Position numbers and translations under genes: made by a program. DNA of 64,000 nucleotides from PRO6 sp035565775. Its GTDB lineage: Bacteria > Pseudomonadota > Alphaproteobacteria > Rhizobiales > Xanthobacteraceae. The notes under the pieces were generated by a model, which saw only the letters and a list, made by a program, of their open reading frames with translations, was not told the DNA's origin and did not search any database. Every line of letters starts with the position of its first letter. Positions within the stretch are counted from its first letter, which is position 1. Positions 16,758 to 27,413 of the stretch are shown piece after piece. The stretch spans positions 62,001 through 126,000 of the forward strand of contig DATMRW010000027.1 of NCBI GenBank assembly GCA_035565775.1, given 5' to 3'.

Positions 16758-17618
16758 ATGATGGCGTCGAAGGAGAAGATCTTGGTCTCCCCTGCGATTG
16801 AAGGGCCCACCTGCGATGTGGCGGACAGGCCGCCGGAACTTTTGATCGATGGGGAGAAGGACCCGCGCCGCCATTTCCGCGATGGCGACGGTCCGCGCCC
16901 CGTTCTGATCGTGCTGCACCAGGAAACCTCGACCCCCGGACGGGTCGGAAATGCGCTGCGGGCGCAGGGCTACCGGCTCGACATCCGCCGCCCGCGCTTC
17001 GGCGAGCCGCTGCCGGAGACGCTCGACCATCACGCCGGGGCGATCGTGTTCGGCGGGCCGATGAGCGCCAATGATACCGACGACTACATCAAGCGCGAGA
17101 TCGACTGGCTCGCGGTGCCGCTGAAGGAACAGCGCCCGCTGATCGGGATCTGCCTCGGCGCGCAGATGCTTGCCAAGCACCTTGGCGCCAGGGTGGCGCC
17201 GGATCCGCAGGGCCGGGCAAAGATCGGCTATTACGATATTTTGCCGACGGCGGCGGGCACGGCGGTCTGTCACGAATGGCCGATGCAGGCATATCACTGG
17301 CATCGCGAGGGGTTCGACCTGCCGGTCGGCGGGGAGCTTCTGGCGGAGGGTGCGGGCGCCGAGGTGTTTCCGGTTCAGGCGTTCCGCTACGGAACCGGGT
17401 ACGGGCTGCAATTCCACCCCGACGTCACCTACGCGATGATGCATCGCTGGACGATTCGCGGCCACGAGCGGCTGGCGCTGCCCAATGCCCGGCCGCGCGC
17501 CGATCATTTCCGGTTTCGCGCGGTCTATGATCTCGCCGAGCGGCTGTGGCTGGAGAATTTTTTGAAGGCCTGGCTCCGCGACGAGCAGCACGTCGCCTTT
17601 CCGCTCGCTGCCGAATGA
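16758..17618 (+). CDS. class I glutamine amidotransferase-like protein
   Basis: The product is 286 residues. The GATase1 domain begins near residue 48 after a charged N-terminal extension. The nucleophile elbow is GICLGAQ (C132) and the His is in LQFHPD (H220). The third triad residue, normally Glu two after His, is Asp here (D222). It resembles the stand-alone GMP-synthase-like amidotransferases that are not fused to a synthetase. The partner or substrate is unknown, and no synthetase gene is adjacent. ATG at 16758 or 16761 both fit. Glutaminase activity is uncertain because of the Asp. Confidence 0.75.
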   Translation: MMASKEKILVSPAIEGPTCDVADRPPELLIDGEKDPRRHFRDGDGPRPVLIVLHQETSTPGRVGNALRAQGYRLDIRRPRFGEPLPETLDHHAGAIVFGGPMSANDTDDYIKREIDWLAVPLKEQRPLIGICLGAQMLAKHLGARVAPDPQGRAKIGYYDILPTAAGTAVCHEWPMQAYHWHREGFDLPVGGELLAEGAGAEVFPVQAFRYGTGYGLQFHPDVTYAMMHRWTIRGHERLALPNARPRADHFRFRAVYDLAERLWLENFLKAWLRDEQHVAFPLAAE

Positions 17619-17744
17619 GGAAGGCGGGCGAAGGGATTTTGGGCGGCTATCGGCCAGGTAACATCGTCTGACGAGCGCAGTGCGGCACGCTAATCAGCGC
17701 CGCCGGTCAGCAGAGCAAAGTTGATCAGAACTGAGCGAGGGGTT

Positions 17745-17820
17745 TGGTGGAGCCGAGGGGAATCGAACCCCTGACCTCCTCATTGCGAACGAGGCGCTCT
17801 CCCATCTGAGCTACGGCCCC
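17745..17820 (-). tRNA. tRNA-Ala (anticodon CGC)
   Basis: A 76-base tRNA read leftward. It starts GGGGCCGTAGCTCAG, has an anticodon arm with loop TTCGCAA (anticodon CGC, reading GCG), a T-arm GGTTCGATTCC, and an encoded 3' CCA at 17745-17747. The acceptor stem GGGGCCG pairs with CGGCTCC, using one G-T pair. Confidence 0.96.
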
Positions 17821-18035
17821 AAACCTGTCGCTGGCGCAGTGTGACCGAATCCGGCCAACCACGGCAAGCGCCGCCATTTACCCCCCTCCCGGTGCCAAGT
17901 CAACGAGGCGTTTCAACATTACGCCAAAACTTGCTTTTTCAGGGTCTTAAGGAGAGGGTCCCTTGTGAGAAGCAGGCCAAACCGATAGTTTGCGGCCCGT
18001 TCCCCCGACGATCCCGCATCGCGAGCACCAAGATC

Positions 18036-18326
18036 ATGCGCGCCATCCTCGATATTGTTCTGATCGTTCTCGACCTCTATGTCTGGCTCCTGATCGCATC
18101 AGCAGTCTTGTCGTGGCTGATTGCGTTCAACGTGATCAACACCCGCAACCAGTTCGTGTCGGCGGTCGCGGAATTTTTGTACCGAATCACCGAGCCGGTG
18201 CTGAGACCGATTCGCTCGGCGCTGCCGAGCTTCGGCGGGCTCGACATCTCGCCGGTGATCGTCATCCTGATCATCCTGTTCCTGCAGCGGGTGATCGCCT
18301 ACTACATCTATCCTAACGTGATCTGA
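18036..18326 (+). CDS. YggT-family membrane protein
   Basis: A 96-residue protein with two hydrophobic segments (4-30 and 68-90). Between them lies the YggT signature ITEPVLRPIRSALPSFGGLDISP. YggT proteins are linked to osmotic tolerance, cell-division placement and photosystem assembly in different lineages; here the function is open. ATG at 18036 begins the first membrane segment directly. It is followed by the DUF167 gene, the common yggT-yggU pairing. Confidence 0.9.
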   Translation: MRAILDIVLIVLDLYVWLLIASAVLSWLIAFNVINTRNQFVSAVAEFLYRITEPVLRPIRSALPSFGGLDISPVIVILIILFLQRVIAYYIYPNVI

Positions 18327-18394
18327 TCCGGGGATGAGTTCGGCCTCGATTGGCAGCAGCGATTGTTCGTTTGGACCTTGTTGATCGGCCTCCG

Positions 18395-18751
18395 ATGACC
18401 CCGTGGCGTTACTCCGAAACCGGCATCAGCGTTGCCCTTCGCGTGACGCCTCGCGGCGGCCAGGACCGGATCGATGGCTGCGAGACGCTGGCGGATGGCC
18501 GCGCCGTGCTCAAGGTCCGGGTACGCGCGATCGCGGAAAGCGGCGCCGCCAATGCAGCCGTCATTCAACTGCTCGCCAAGGCACTCAAGGTGCCGAAAAG
18601 TTCAATTAAAGTCTTGTCCGGCGTCACTTCGCGACACAAGCAGATCGCCATCGCGGGCGATCCGCACGCGCTCGGCAATGCCCTGAAAATGTTGACAGCC
18701 CAGAGTCCGGACCGAACCGAAGAGGACGACCATGACCGCCCGGATCATTGA
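18395..18751 (+). CDS. DUF167 / UPF0235 (YggU-like) protein
   Basis: The product is 118 residues with the core RVTPRGGQDRIDG, LKVRVRAIAESGAANAAVIQLLAKALKVPKSSIKVLSG and SRHKQIAI, which is the YggU fold. Function is unknown in all lineages. ATG at 18395 is preferred over a TTG at 18350. The C-terminus overlaps the first 20 bases of folD, so the two are likely cotranscribed. Confidence 0.88.
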   Translation: MTPWRYSETGISVALRVTPRGGQDRIDGCETLADGRAVLKVRVRAIAESGAANAAVIQLLAKALKVPKSSIKVLSGVTSRHKQIAIAGDPHALGNALKMLTAQSPDRTEEDDHDRPDH

Positions 18752-19616
18752 TGGCAAAGCCGTCGCCGCCGAGCTTCGCTCGCGCGTTGCCGCCGAAGTC
18801 GCGCGCATCAGGAAAGAGCATCAGTTCACCCCCGGCCTTGCGGTGGTGCTGGTCGGCAACGACCCGGCCAGCGAGGTCTATGTCCGCAACAAGGGCCGCC
18901 AGACCGAGGCGGCGGGCATGGCGTCGTTCGAGCACAAGCTGCCGGCGAACGTGACGCAGGACGAGCTTTTGGCGCTGATCTCGCGCCTCAACCGCGACCC
19001 CGTGGTCCACGGCATTCTGGTGCAGCTGCCGCTGCCGCAGGGCCTTGATTCGCGCGCGATCATCGCCGCGATCGATCCGGCCAAGGATGTCGACGGACTG
19101 CATCCGGTGAACGCCGGGCGGCTCGCCAGCGGGTTGCCGGCGCTGACGCCGTGCACGCCGCTCGGCTGCATCATTTTGACCAAGACCGTGCACAAGTCGC
19201 TCGATGGTCTGGAGGCGATCGTGATCGGCCGCTCCAACCTCGTCGGGCGGCCGCTGGTGCAGCTCCTGCTCAACGAGAACGCCACCGTCACCATCGCCCA
19301 TTCGCGGACCCGCGATCTCGCCGCGCTGTGCCGCCGTGCCGATCTCGTGTTCGCCGCAGTCGGCAAGCCGGAGATTGTTCGCGGCGACTGGCTCAAGCCC
19401 GGCGCTACCGTGATCGACGTCGGCATCAATCGCCTGCCCGGCGACGACGGCAAGAGCAAGCTCGTCGGCGATGTCGACTATGGCGAGGCGCTCGGCGTCG
19501 CGGGCGCGATCACGCCGGTGCCGGGCGGCGTCGGCCAGATGACGGTCGCCTGCCTGCTGGTCAACACGCTGCGGGCGGCCTGCGCCATCCATGGCATCGA
19601 AGCGCCCGCCGTCTGA
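18732..19616 (+). CDS. folD: bifunctional methylenetetrahydrofolate dehydrogenase/cyclohydrolase
   Basis: FolD of 294 residues interconverts 5,10-methylene-, methenyl- and 10-formyl-tetrahydrofolate using NADP+. Catalytic Y50 and K54 lie in SEVYVRNKGRQ. The second signature, around GRSNLVGRPL, binds NADP, and PGGVGQMTVACLL closes the C-terminus. All are as in E. coli FolD. It overlaps the DUF167 gene and converges with the M20 peptidase gene, with only three bases between stops. Confidence 0.96.
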   Translation: MTARIIDGKAVAAELRSRVAAEVARIRKEHQFTPGLAVVLVGNDPASEVYVRNKGRQTEAAGMASFEHKLPANVTQDELLALISRLNRDPVVHGILVQLPLPQGLDSRAIIAAIDPAKDVDGLHPVNAGRLASGLPALTPCTPLGCIILTKTVHKSLDGLEAIVIGRSNLVGRPLVQLLLNENATVTIAHSRTRDLAALCRRADLVFAAVGKPEIVRGDWLKPGATVIDVGINRLPGDDGKSKLVGDVDYGEALGVAGAITPVPGGVGQMTVACLLVNTLRAACAIHGIEAPAV

Positions 19617-19619
19617 GCG

Positions 19620-21098
19620 TTAGCGGGTGTTTTCGATCAGCCGCCGATAGAAGCGGATCATGTCGGCGTAGTTGGCGACGCTGAGGCGCTCGTTGGTGCC
19701 GTGGAAGCGGCCGAGATCGTCCTCTTTCGCCCAGACCGGCGAGAAGCGAAAAATATTGTCGGTGAGCCCGGCATAGTGCCGCGAGTCGGTGGTCGCGACC
19801 ATCAGGCCGGGTGCGACGACGACGCTCGGAAAAATCTCGCGAACGGTGCGGTTCATCAGGTGCCAGGCGTCCCCGGCCGCCGGCGTGATCGGGGGCGGAT
19901 CGGTGTTGCCGGGCTGCGGCGCGATCGTCACCCGCTCGTTGCCGATCACCTGCCGCACGCGCGCGGTGACGCTCGCCTGCGTGTCGCCGGGCAGCAGCCG
20001 GAAATTCACCGCGGCCTCGGCGTGGCCGGGCAGCACGTTGTCCTTGTTGCCGGCGTTGAAGATCGTCGGCGCGGTGGTGGTGCGCAGCATCGCGGCGGTT
20101 GCCGGCCCGGCTTCTAGTTGCCGCTGCACCAGCGGGCGAAACAGCCACAGGTTCGACAGCACCAGGCGATTGATCGGCTGCATCTCCGGCGCGACCACGT
20201 CGAACATTGCGCGGGCCGCGCCGCCGATCGAGGCAGGGAAGGGGTTGGCCTCGAGGCGCGCGATCGCGCTTGCGACATCGCCGATCGCGGTGTGGCGCGG
20301 CGGCAGCGAGGCATGGCCGGGCTGGCCTGAGGCCTTGAGCAGCAGCGTCGAATAGCCCTTCTCGGCAACGCCGATCAGCGCGACCGGCTTGTCGATGCCC
20401 TTGAGGATGCCGTCTGTGATCAGCAGGCCCTCGTCGAGCACGAAGCCGAGGCGGATGCCGCGCGATTGCAGCGTTGCCGCGATGGCCTTTGCGCCGCGCA
20501 CGCCGCCGACTTCCTCGTCATGGCCGAAGGCAAAGTAGATCGTCTGGCGGGGGCGGTAGCCGTCTTTGGCGAGCGCTTCGGCCGCCTCCAGCATCGCAAA
20601 CAGGTTGCCCTTGTCGTCCCAGGAGCCGCGACCCCAGATGAAGCCGTCGCGCACCGCGCCCTCGAACGGCGGCGCCTGCCAGTCGCCATCGGTGCCGGGC
20701 GCAATCGGCACCACGTCCTGATGCGCGAGCAGCGCGATCGGCGGGGCTGCCGGATCGCTCCCTTCCCAAGTGTAAAGCAGACTAAATGCACCGATCGCCT
20801 CGCGCTTGGCAACGGCGTGAAAGGCGGGAAAGCTGCTTGCGATGTGGTCATGAAGCGCCGCGAACTCGGCGGCGTTCGCTGAAGGATCGCTTGCATCGGA
20901 GACGGTTTTGAAGCGGATCGCCTGCGACAGCCGCTGCGCGGCGGCATCGACGTCCACCGGGGCGGGCGGCACCGCCGCAACCGCGATCTGGTGCGAGCCA
21001 TGATTGATCGTATTCGAGACGAGAACGCCGGCAAGGATGGTCAGCGCAACCAGAATGAGCAGTACGATCTGGCGGATGCGCCTCAACCATCGCCTCAT
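19620..21098 (-). CDS. M20-family metallopeptidase, membrane-anchored
   Basis: Zinc carboxypeptidase of the M20/CPG2 class, 492 residues. An N-terminal basic segment and hydrophobic stretch (1-30) act as an uncleaved anchor or signal. Metal ligands are visible in LLAHQDVVP (His), IWGRGSWDDKG (bridging Asp), GHDEEVGG (catalytic Glu pair) and a C-terminal His in the GTNERLS region. The closest family match is the Pm20d1/CPS1-like carboxypeptidase group. The natural substrate is unknown. ATG at 21098 fits. Confidence 0.88.
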   Translation of the reverse strand: MRRWLRRIRQIVLLILVALTILAGVLVSNTINHGSHQIAVAAVPPAPVDVDAAAQRLSQAIRFKTVSDASDPSANAAEFAALHDHIASSFPAFHAVAKREAIGAFSLLYTWEGSDPAAPPIALLAHQDVVPIAPGTDGDWQAPPFEGAVRDGFIWGRGSWDDKGNLFAMLEAAEALAKDGYRPRQTIYFAFGHDEEVGGVRGAKAIAATLQSRGIRLGFVLDEGLLITDGILKGIDKPVALIGVAEKGYSTLLLKASGQPGHASLPPRHTAIGDVASAIARLEANPFPASIGGAARAMFDVVAPEMQPINRLVLSNLWLFRPLVQRQLEAGPATAAMLRTTTAPTIFNAGNKDNVLPGHAEAAVNFRLLPGDTQASVTARVRQVIGNERVTIAPQPGNTDPPPITPAAGDAWHLMNRTVREIFPSVVVAPGLMVATTDSRHYAGLTDNIFRFSPVWAKEDDLGRFHGTNERLSVANYADMIRFYRRLIENTR

Positions 21099-21186
21099 TG
21101 CCGTCGCCCCCGAGCGTTGCGCGGCGCGCTGGCCGCGTTTTTAAGCATCTTAGCCGAATTGTCCGCGCCAGCCACCGGCAAACGAA

Positions 21187-21217
21187 AAGGCCCGCAACGC
21201 GCACCGCTGCGGGCCTT
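21187..21217 (-). terminator. intrinsic terminator of ppa
   Basis: A perfect 10-bp stem, AAGGCCCGCA (21187-21196) with TGCGGGCCTT (21208-21217) and an 11-base loop. On the leftward strand it is followed by a short T run (TTTT). It lies about 30 bases after the ppa stop. Confidence 0.8.
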
Positions 21218-21247
21218 CGAGATTGGGCTTTGGCTTGCGCGAAACGC

Positions 21248-21784
21248 TTACGCGCCTTTCGCCTTGGCGCGCTCGATCGCCTCGAGGATGAGCTTTTGCG
21301 CATCCTCGGTGTCGCCCCAGCGGATGACCTTCACCCACTTGTTCGGCTCGAGGTCCTTGTAGTGCTCGAAGAAGTGCTGGATCTGCTGCAGCGTGATCTG
21401 CGGCAGGTCGCGATAGCTCTTCACGTTCTCGTAGCGCTGGGTGAGCTTCGACGCCGGCACCGCGATGATCTTTTCGTCGCCGCCAGCTTCGTCCTCCATG
21501 TAGAGCACGCCGACCGGGCGCACGCGCATCACCGCGCCGGGAATGATCGCGCGGGTGTTGGCGATCAGCACGTCGCACGGGTCGCCGTCGTCGGACAGCG
21601 TGTGGGGAATGAAGCCGTAGTTACCCGGATAGCGCATCGCGGTATAGAGGAAACGGTCCACGAACAGCGTGCCGGCTTCCTTGTCGAGTTCGTACTTGAT
21701 GGGCTCTCCGCCAACCGGCACCTCGATCACCACGTTGACCTCGTGGGGTGGATTGTTGCCGATCGGAATCGCGTCGATACGCAT
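21248..21784 (-). CDS. ppa: inorganic pyrophosphatase
   Basis: Family I soluble pyrophosphatase of 178 residues. It hydrolyses PPi to two phosphates and so pulls biosynthetic reactions forward. The metal-binding signature GDPCDVL (Asp residues) is present, with KYELDKEAGTLFVDRFLY, YPGNYGFIP and the C-terminal VKVIRWGDTEDA. ATG at 21784 is chosen because the family starts with MRIDAIP-like sequence; the upstream 28 codons are not conserved. It has its own terminator. Confidence 0.96.
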   Translation of the reverse strand: MRIDAIPIGNNPPHEVNVVIEVPVGGEPIKYELDKEAGTLFVDRFLYTAMRYPGNYGFIPHTLSDDGDPCDVLIANTRAIIPGAVMRVRPVGVLYMEDEAGGDEKIIAVPASKLTQRYENVKSYRDLPQITLQQIQHFFEHYKDLEPNKWVKVIRWGDTEDAQKLILEAIERAKAKGA

Positions 21785-21949
21785 CATAGATCCATTTCTT
21801 TCTCGGCCGCGATCCGGGAATGTGCCGGACGGGCCCCCCGACTGTTCGGGATATGTCGCTTCATTCAATTGGTGAGAACTTTTCTTTGCGGCGAAAACAT
21901 GCGCGTCTTCAGCCGTGGCGCGCTTTTAAGCCCGGACGATGGCGGTTCG

Positions 21950-22459
21950 TCAATTGCCCCAGGCGAACGCGACCTTATCGAGCGACTTGTCACCAAATCG
22001 TTCTGAGGAGCGGGCGACCATCCGGCCGCCGAGGCTGCGGTAAAAGCCGGTCGCCGGCTCGTTGTCGGACAGCGCCCAGATCACCACGCTTTTCAGGCCG
22101 CTCTGGGCGAGATCGCGCCGCGCCGCCGAGAACAGCTTGCGGCCGAAGCCGAGGCCCTGAAATTCCGGGCGCAGATAGATTTCGTAGATTTCGCCGTCGA
22201 ATTGCAGGCTCCGCGCGCGGTTGCGGCCGTAATTGGCATAGCCTGCGATCTTGTCGCCGAACACCAGCACGCTGATGCGGCTACCCTTGCGGATAGCGCT
22301 TTGCCACCAGGCCGCGCCGCGGCGATGGATCAGTTTCTGCAACTCCGCACCGGGAATGATGCCCCGATAGGCCGACAGCCATGCCTCATCATGCACATCC
22401 GCGATGGCGGCTGCGTCTGTGGGCCGTGCTGGCCGGACCTCGATCAGGATGGTGCTCAT
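21950..22459 (-). CDS. GNAT-family N-acetyltransferase
   Basis: A 169-residue acetyltransferase. The N-terminal RPARPTDAAAIADVHDEAW opening and the acetyl-CoA loop YLRPEFQGLGFGRKLF (R/Q-x-x-G-x-G/A) are typical. ALSDNEPATGFYRSLGG forms the C-terminal strand-helix. The target is not known. ATG at 22459 starts the conserved strand; 12 upstream codons are probably not coding. It is 165 bases before ppa on the same strand. Confidence 0.85.
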   Translation of the reverse strand: MSTILIEVRPARPTDAAAIADVHDEAWLSAYRGIIPGAELQKLIHRRGAAWWQSAIRKGSRISVLVFGDKIAGYANYGRNRARSLQFDGEIYEIYLRPEFQGLGFGRKLFSAARRDLAQSGLKSVVIWALSDNEPATGFYRSLGGRMVARSSERFGDKSLDKVAFAWGN

Positions 22460-22643
22460 GCACCTAATCAAAGCAAGACCCGGGCCGCGCTTCAAGATCT
22501 ATCGTTAACGAAGCGTAAATGTGTGGGTTTTCAGCACCATTCGGGCCGAATTTGTTCCGAAATCGGACAAAATACCGCCGGTTCCGGCGCTGGGCGCGGC
22601 GTTCGGACGATTTTACCGGCTGATGGGGCGGTGATTTGCAGGA

Positions 22644-22682
22644 CTGCCGCCCGCCCGGCAGTAGCTGCGGGCGGGCGGGCAG
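22644..22682 (-). terminator. GC-rich hairpin after typA
   Basis: CTGCCGCCCGCCCG (22644-22657) pairs with CGGGCGGGCGGGCAG (22668-22682) around a 10-base loop. It lies about 36 bases beyond the typA stop. There is no T-tract on the leftward strand, so it may act as an mRNA 3' stabiliser rather than an intrinsic terminator. Confidence 0.5.
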
Positions 22683-22718
22683 GACAGTTTTGTGCCGGGT
22701 GACCGGAAATGAGTCGGC

Positions 22719-24542
<1,824 letters not shown>

Positions 24543-24976
24543 GGTCTGACTTTTCAGGTTCTCAGAAGCGACGCGCCAGTGGCGGTGCGATGTCGGCTGA
24601 ATGAAAAAATGAGGATGGCGATCAAAACGCCAGCGGTGCCGCGTGAATTTGAGGCACGCAGGTTAGGTCGGGTCAGAAGCTGGTCAGGCTTGGCCAAGTC
24701 ATGCGGATCGACTCATGGCAGCAGACAGTTCCTCAAGCGCCCGGCGACTGTGGCCGGGCCGCATCTGACCGCAATGGCGCCGCCCGGATCATCCGCGACG
24801 GAGGCGTTTCGGCCATGAGCGAGTTGAAAAGCGCCGTCCGGCGACTGTTCGGCCAGACACGAATACGCGTTTGCGGTGCAATATAGTGAGGAAATGCCAA
24901 AAAACAACGGCTTCCTTTTGCATGGCGCTGATCCACGGTCGCATTCCGGGCGCGGCGCTGCGCGAAAAAGCGCGAG
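24543..24976. other. 434-base intergenic region, no gene seen
   Basis: This lies upstream of typA and downstream of the TAXI gene. It should hold the typA promoter. A small palindrome, GCGCG-AAAAA-GCGCG near 24959-24974, just after the TAXI stop, may end that transcript. Several short frames here show no domain or ribosome-binding site. Confidence 0.5.
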
Positions 24977-26380
24977 TTACGGCGTGCGCACCTCGGCCGG
25001 AACCGGCACCGCCTCAGCGGGTGCTTTTCGTTGCGCATGGTCGCCGAGCCACGATTTGCGGTCGGCGACCGCGTTGTGGAACTGCTCCAGCGCAATGCTG
25101 AAGGCTGTGAGCGAGCCTTCGCCGATGCCGCCGCGCTCGAATCCGTCGAGCGTTCGCCGCATGATCTCGTCGGCGTCCGCCTGCATCCGGTCGAGTTCGT
25201 CGATCGAGTTCGATTGCCGCGCCTTCGCCAGCATTTCCAGAAGCTGCCCGCGAAGCGAGACCGCATTGCTCGGCTCGCCCTTGCGCAGGTAGCTGGCGAA
25301 CCATGCGCCGACCGAGCCGATCGCCGACAGGCCCATCAAGGACCACCAGATGTAATCGCCGTAGCGGTCCATGAAGGATTTTTCTTCGCCGTCGACATAG
25401 GCCGCGGCGCCCGGATGCGCGGTGATCGCGGCATCCTTGTCGGTGTCCGGCGCCTCGATCCGCGCCGCCATCGGATAATCGGGGATCGCGGCCTGACGCA
25501 CCGCGAAGATCTGGCGGGTGAGGGTGGCGACGACATTTTCGGACAGGTCGCTCTGCGCGACGATGTAGTGATTGAAGCTGAGCGTCTTCACATTGCCTTC
25601 GGGCTGCGACGGCGAGCCGCCGAACGCGCCGGCCGGGATTTCGTCGGCTTCATAGGCGGCGTTGCTCTGGGCGATGGCGTCCGCCGCGCCGATCGCCAAA
25701 AATGTCGGCGCACCCTCGTCGCGGCGCACTGCGTTGATGATCTCGATCGGGATCTTGTTCTTGATCGGGATCGCCGCGAGGAAGGCGTCGGCGCGGTGCT
25801 TGCGGATCGCGTCGAGTGCTTCACTCGGCTGCAGCTTGATCACCTCGACCTTGTCGGGATCGATGCTGTACTGGCGCAGGATGATTTTCAGGATCTGGAT
25901 GTTGGAGATGCCGTAGCCGATGACGCCGACGCGGCGGCCGGCGAGATCGGCGATTTTTGTGATCGGCGGCCCGCTGACCGCGGCCTCGCCCTGGCGAGCC
26001 GGCACCCACATCACCACGACATTCTTGCGCATGGTGGCAACGGCCTGGGCATTCTTCGGCACATCGAGATCGCCGCGGATGACCGCAAGATCGGTCGCCT
26101 GCTCGGCGAGCGCGGCGGCGCTGGCCTTCGGATTTTCAGTGGCGACGGGGCGCAGCCGCACCGCAAGCTGCTGGCGCGCGAACAGTTGCGCGAGGCCTTG
26201 AACCATCTTGAAGTCGTCACTGTTCGGCGGGCCGACGGCGATTTTCAGGGTCGTAGGGCGCGTTGCGAAATAGTACGTCCCCGAGACGATGCCGATCAGC
26301 GCCAGCATCATGGCGAGGATGAAGAGCAGCAATTTGCGCCGGATCGAGCGGGGTGTTTCCGGCGAGAGCGATTCGTCCAT
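24977..26380 (-). CDS. TAXI-family solute-binding protein, doubly membrane-anchored
   Basis: The product is 467 residues. An N-terminal membrane span (about 17-38) leads into a TAXI-type periplasmic binding domain (about 44-325), recognised by LKIAVGPPNSDDFKMVQGLAQLF, LAVIRGDLDVPKNA and ITKIADLAGRRVGVIGYG. A second span (343-364, IWWSLMGLSAIGSVGAW) follows. It ends in a charged helical tail rich in Arg/Glu (about 365-440) that is probably cytoplasmic. TAXI proteins normally serve TRAP transporters, but no DctM/DctQ gene is near. The helical tail suggests signalling or tethering instead. ATG at 26380 is well placed. Confidence 0.78.
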   Translation of the reverse strand: MDESLSPETPRSIRRKLLLFILAMMLALIGIVSGTYYFATRPTTLKIAVGPPNSDDFKMVQGLAQLFARQQLAVRLRPVATENPKASAAALAEQATDLAVIRGDLDVPKNAQAVATMRKNVVVMWVPARQGEAAVSGPPITKIADLAGRRVGVIGYGISNIQILKIILRQYSIDPDKVEVIKLQPSEALDAIRKHRADAFLAAIPIKNKIPIEIINAVRRDEGAPTFLAIGAADAIAQSNAAYEADEIPAGAFGGSPSQPEGNVKTLSFNHYIVAQSDLSENVVATLTRQIFAVRQAAIPDYPMAARIEAPDTDKDAAITAHPGAAAYVDGEEKSFMDRYGDYIWWSLMGLSAIGSVGAWFASYLRKGEPSNAVSLRGQLLEMLAKARQSNSIDELDRMQADADEIMRRTLDGFERGGIGEGSLTAFSIALEQFHNAVADRKSWLGDHAQRKAPAEAVPVPAEVRTP

Positions 26381-26560
26381 CGCGATCCACTGGCAAGGGT
26401 TCGAGCGGTTTTAGCCGGCGCAATCGTCTTGATCCGAGCGGATTGTCAGATCAGGGTCATGCAAGCACAAATGCAACCAGCCGCGCCACAAGTCTGGCGC
26501 GGCTTTGGCCTGGAATTGTGGCACGATGCGGCAAGGCTGGGATCGAACGAGGAGGATGCG

Positions 26561-26863
26561 ATGGAGCGATTGAGCGAGCCTGCGCGTAGCGAAGCTCTTA
26601 AAACCCTCAAAGGCTGGTCGGAGGTCGCCGGCCGCGACGCCATTACCCGCACCCTTGTGTTCAAGGATTTCAATGAGGCGTTCGGCTTCATGACGCGGGT
26701 CGCGCTGGTTGCCGAAAAGAGCAATCATCATCCGGAATGGCGCAACGTCTACCGCACCGTCGAGATCGTCCTTTCGACGCACGACGCCGGCGGCCTCACC
26801 AGCCGCGACATCGCGCTCGCCACCGCCATCGACCGCATCGCCGGACAGGGCGGCGGCACCTGA
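26561..26863 (+). CDS. 4a-hydroxytetrahydrobiopterin dehydratase
   Basis: Pterin-4a-carbinolamine dehydratase (PCD/DCoH family), 100 residues, which recycles the 4a-hydroxy pterin after aromatic hydroxylation. The signature E-K-S-N-H-H-P-E-W, followed by VYRTVEIVLSTHDAGGLTSRDIALA, gives the His pair and terminal Asp of the active site. ATG at 26561 has an excellent GGAGG at 26551-26555. No phenylalanine hydroxylase is in the window. It diverges from the TAXI gene. Confidence 0.93.
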   Translation: MERLSEPARSEALKTLKGWSEVAGRDAITRTLVFKDFNEAFGFMTRVALVAEKSNHHPEWRNVYRTVEIVLSTHDAGGLTSRDIALATAIDRIAGQGGGT

Positions 26864-26966
26864 CGATCGTGCGGCGCCGGTCTTGCCCGCCGGGCGGCCG
26901 ATCCCCAGATAGCGGCGTGAGTTCATGCCAGTCTCACGCTTCTGCCGTGCAGAAGGAGGGAACCCG

Positions 26967-27386
26967 GTGACGATGATCGATGCTGTGACCGACTTCGAGC
27001 CTGCGCGCCGATTGGCGAAGGATCCGGAAAAAGTCCGGCGGCGGTTCTGGCGAGCGTTCAGCCGCATCAGCCGCGTCGCGGCGAAGCTGCCGTTCGCCGA
27101 GGATCTGCTCGCGGCCTATTACTGCGCCTTTGACCGAACGACGCCGCGCCATGTGCAGGCGGCGCTGCTCGGCGCGCTCGCCTATTTCATCCTGCCATTC
27201 GACATCATGCCGGACATGCTGCCCCTGCTCGGCTTTTCCGACGATGCCGCTGTTCTCGCCGCCGCAATCCGCATGGTGGCGAGCCACATCCGCCCGGATC
27301 ACCGCGCGGCGGCGCGGGCCTTGCTGGCCCGCCATTCGGGGCCGCAGCCGAAGGCCGCCGGGGCAGCCGATACCGCCCCGGCCTGA
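26967..27386 (+). CDS. YkvA-like (DUF1232) membrane protein
   Basis: The product is 139 residues. The DUF1232 core is ALLGALAYFILPFDIMPDMLPLLGFSDDAAVLAAAI, one hydrophobic hairpin with the conserved PxDxxPD motif. Function is unknown in the family. The chosen start is GTG at 26967, which has GGAGGG six bases upstream; ATG at 26973 is the alternative. An Ala/Pro-rich tail ends the protein. It is separated from the pterin dehydratase gene by 103 bases. Confidence 0.85.
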   Translation: MTMIDAVTDFEPARRLAKDPEKVRRRFWRAFSRISRVAAKLPFAEDLLAAYYCAFDRTTPRHVQAALLGALAYFILPFDIMPDMLPLLGFSDDAAVLAAAIRMVASHIRPDHRAAARALLARHSGPQPKAAGAADTAPA

Positions 27387-27413
27387 AAGTTTGCGGCGCG
27401 GTTCCCGCCCGCC

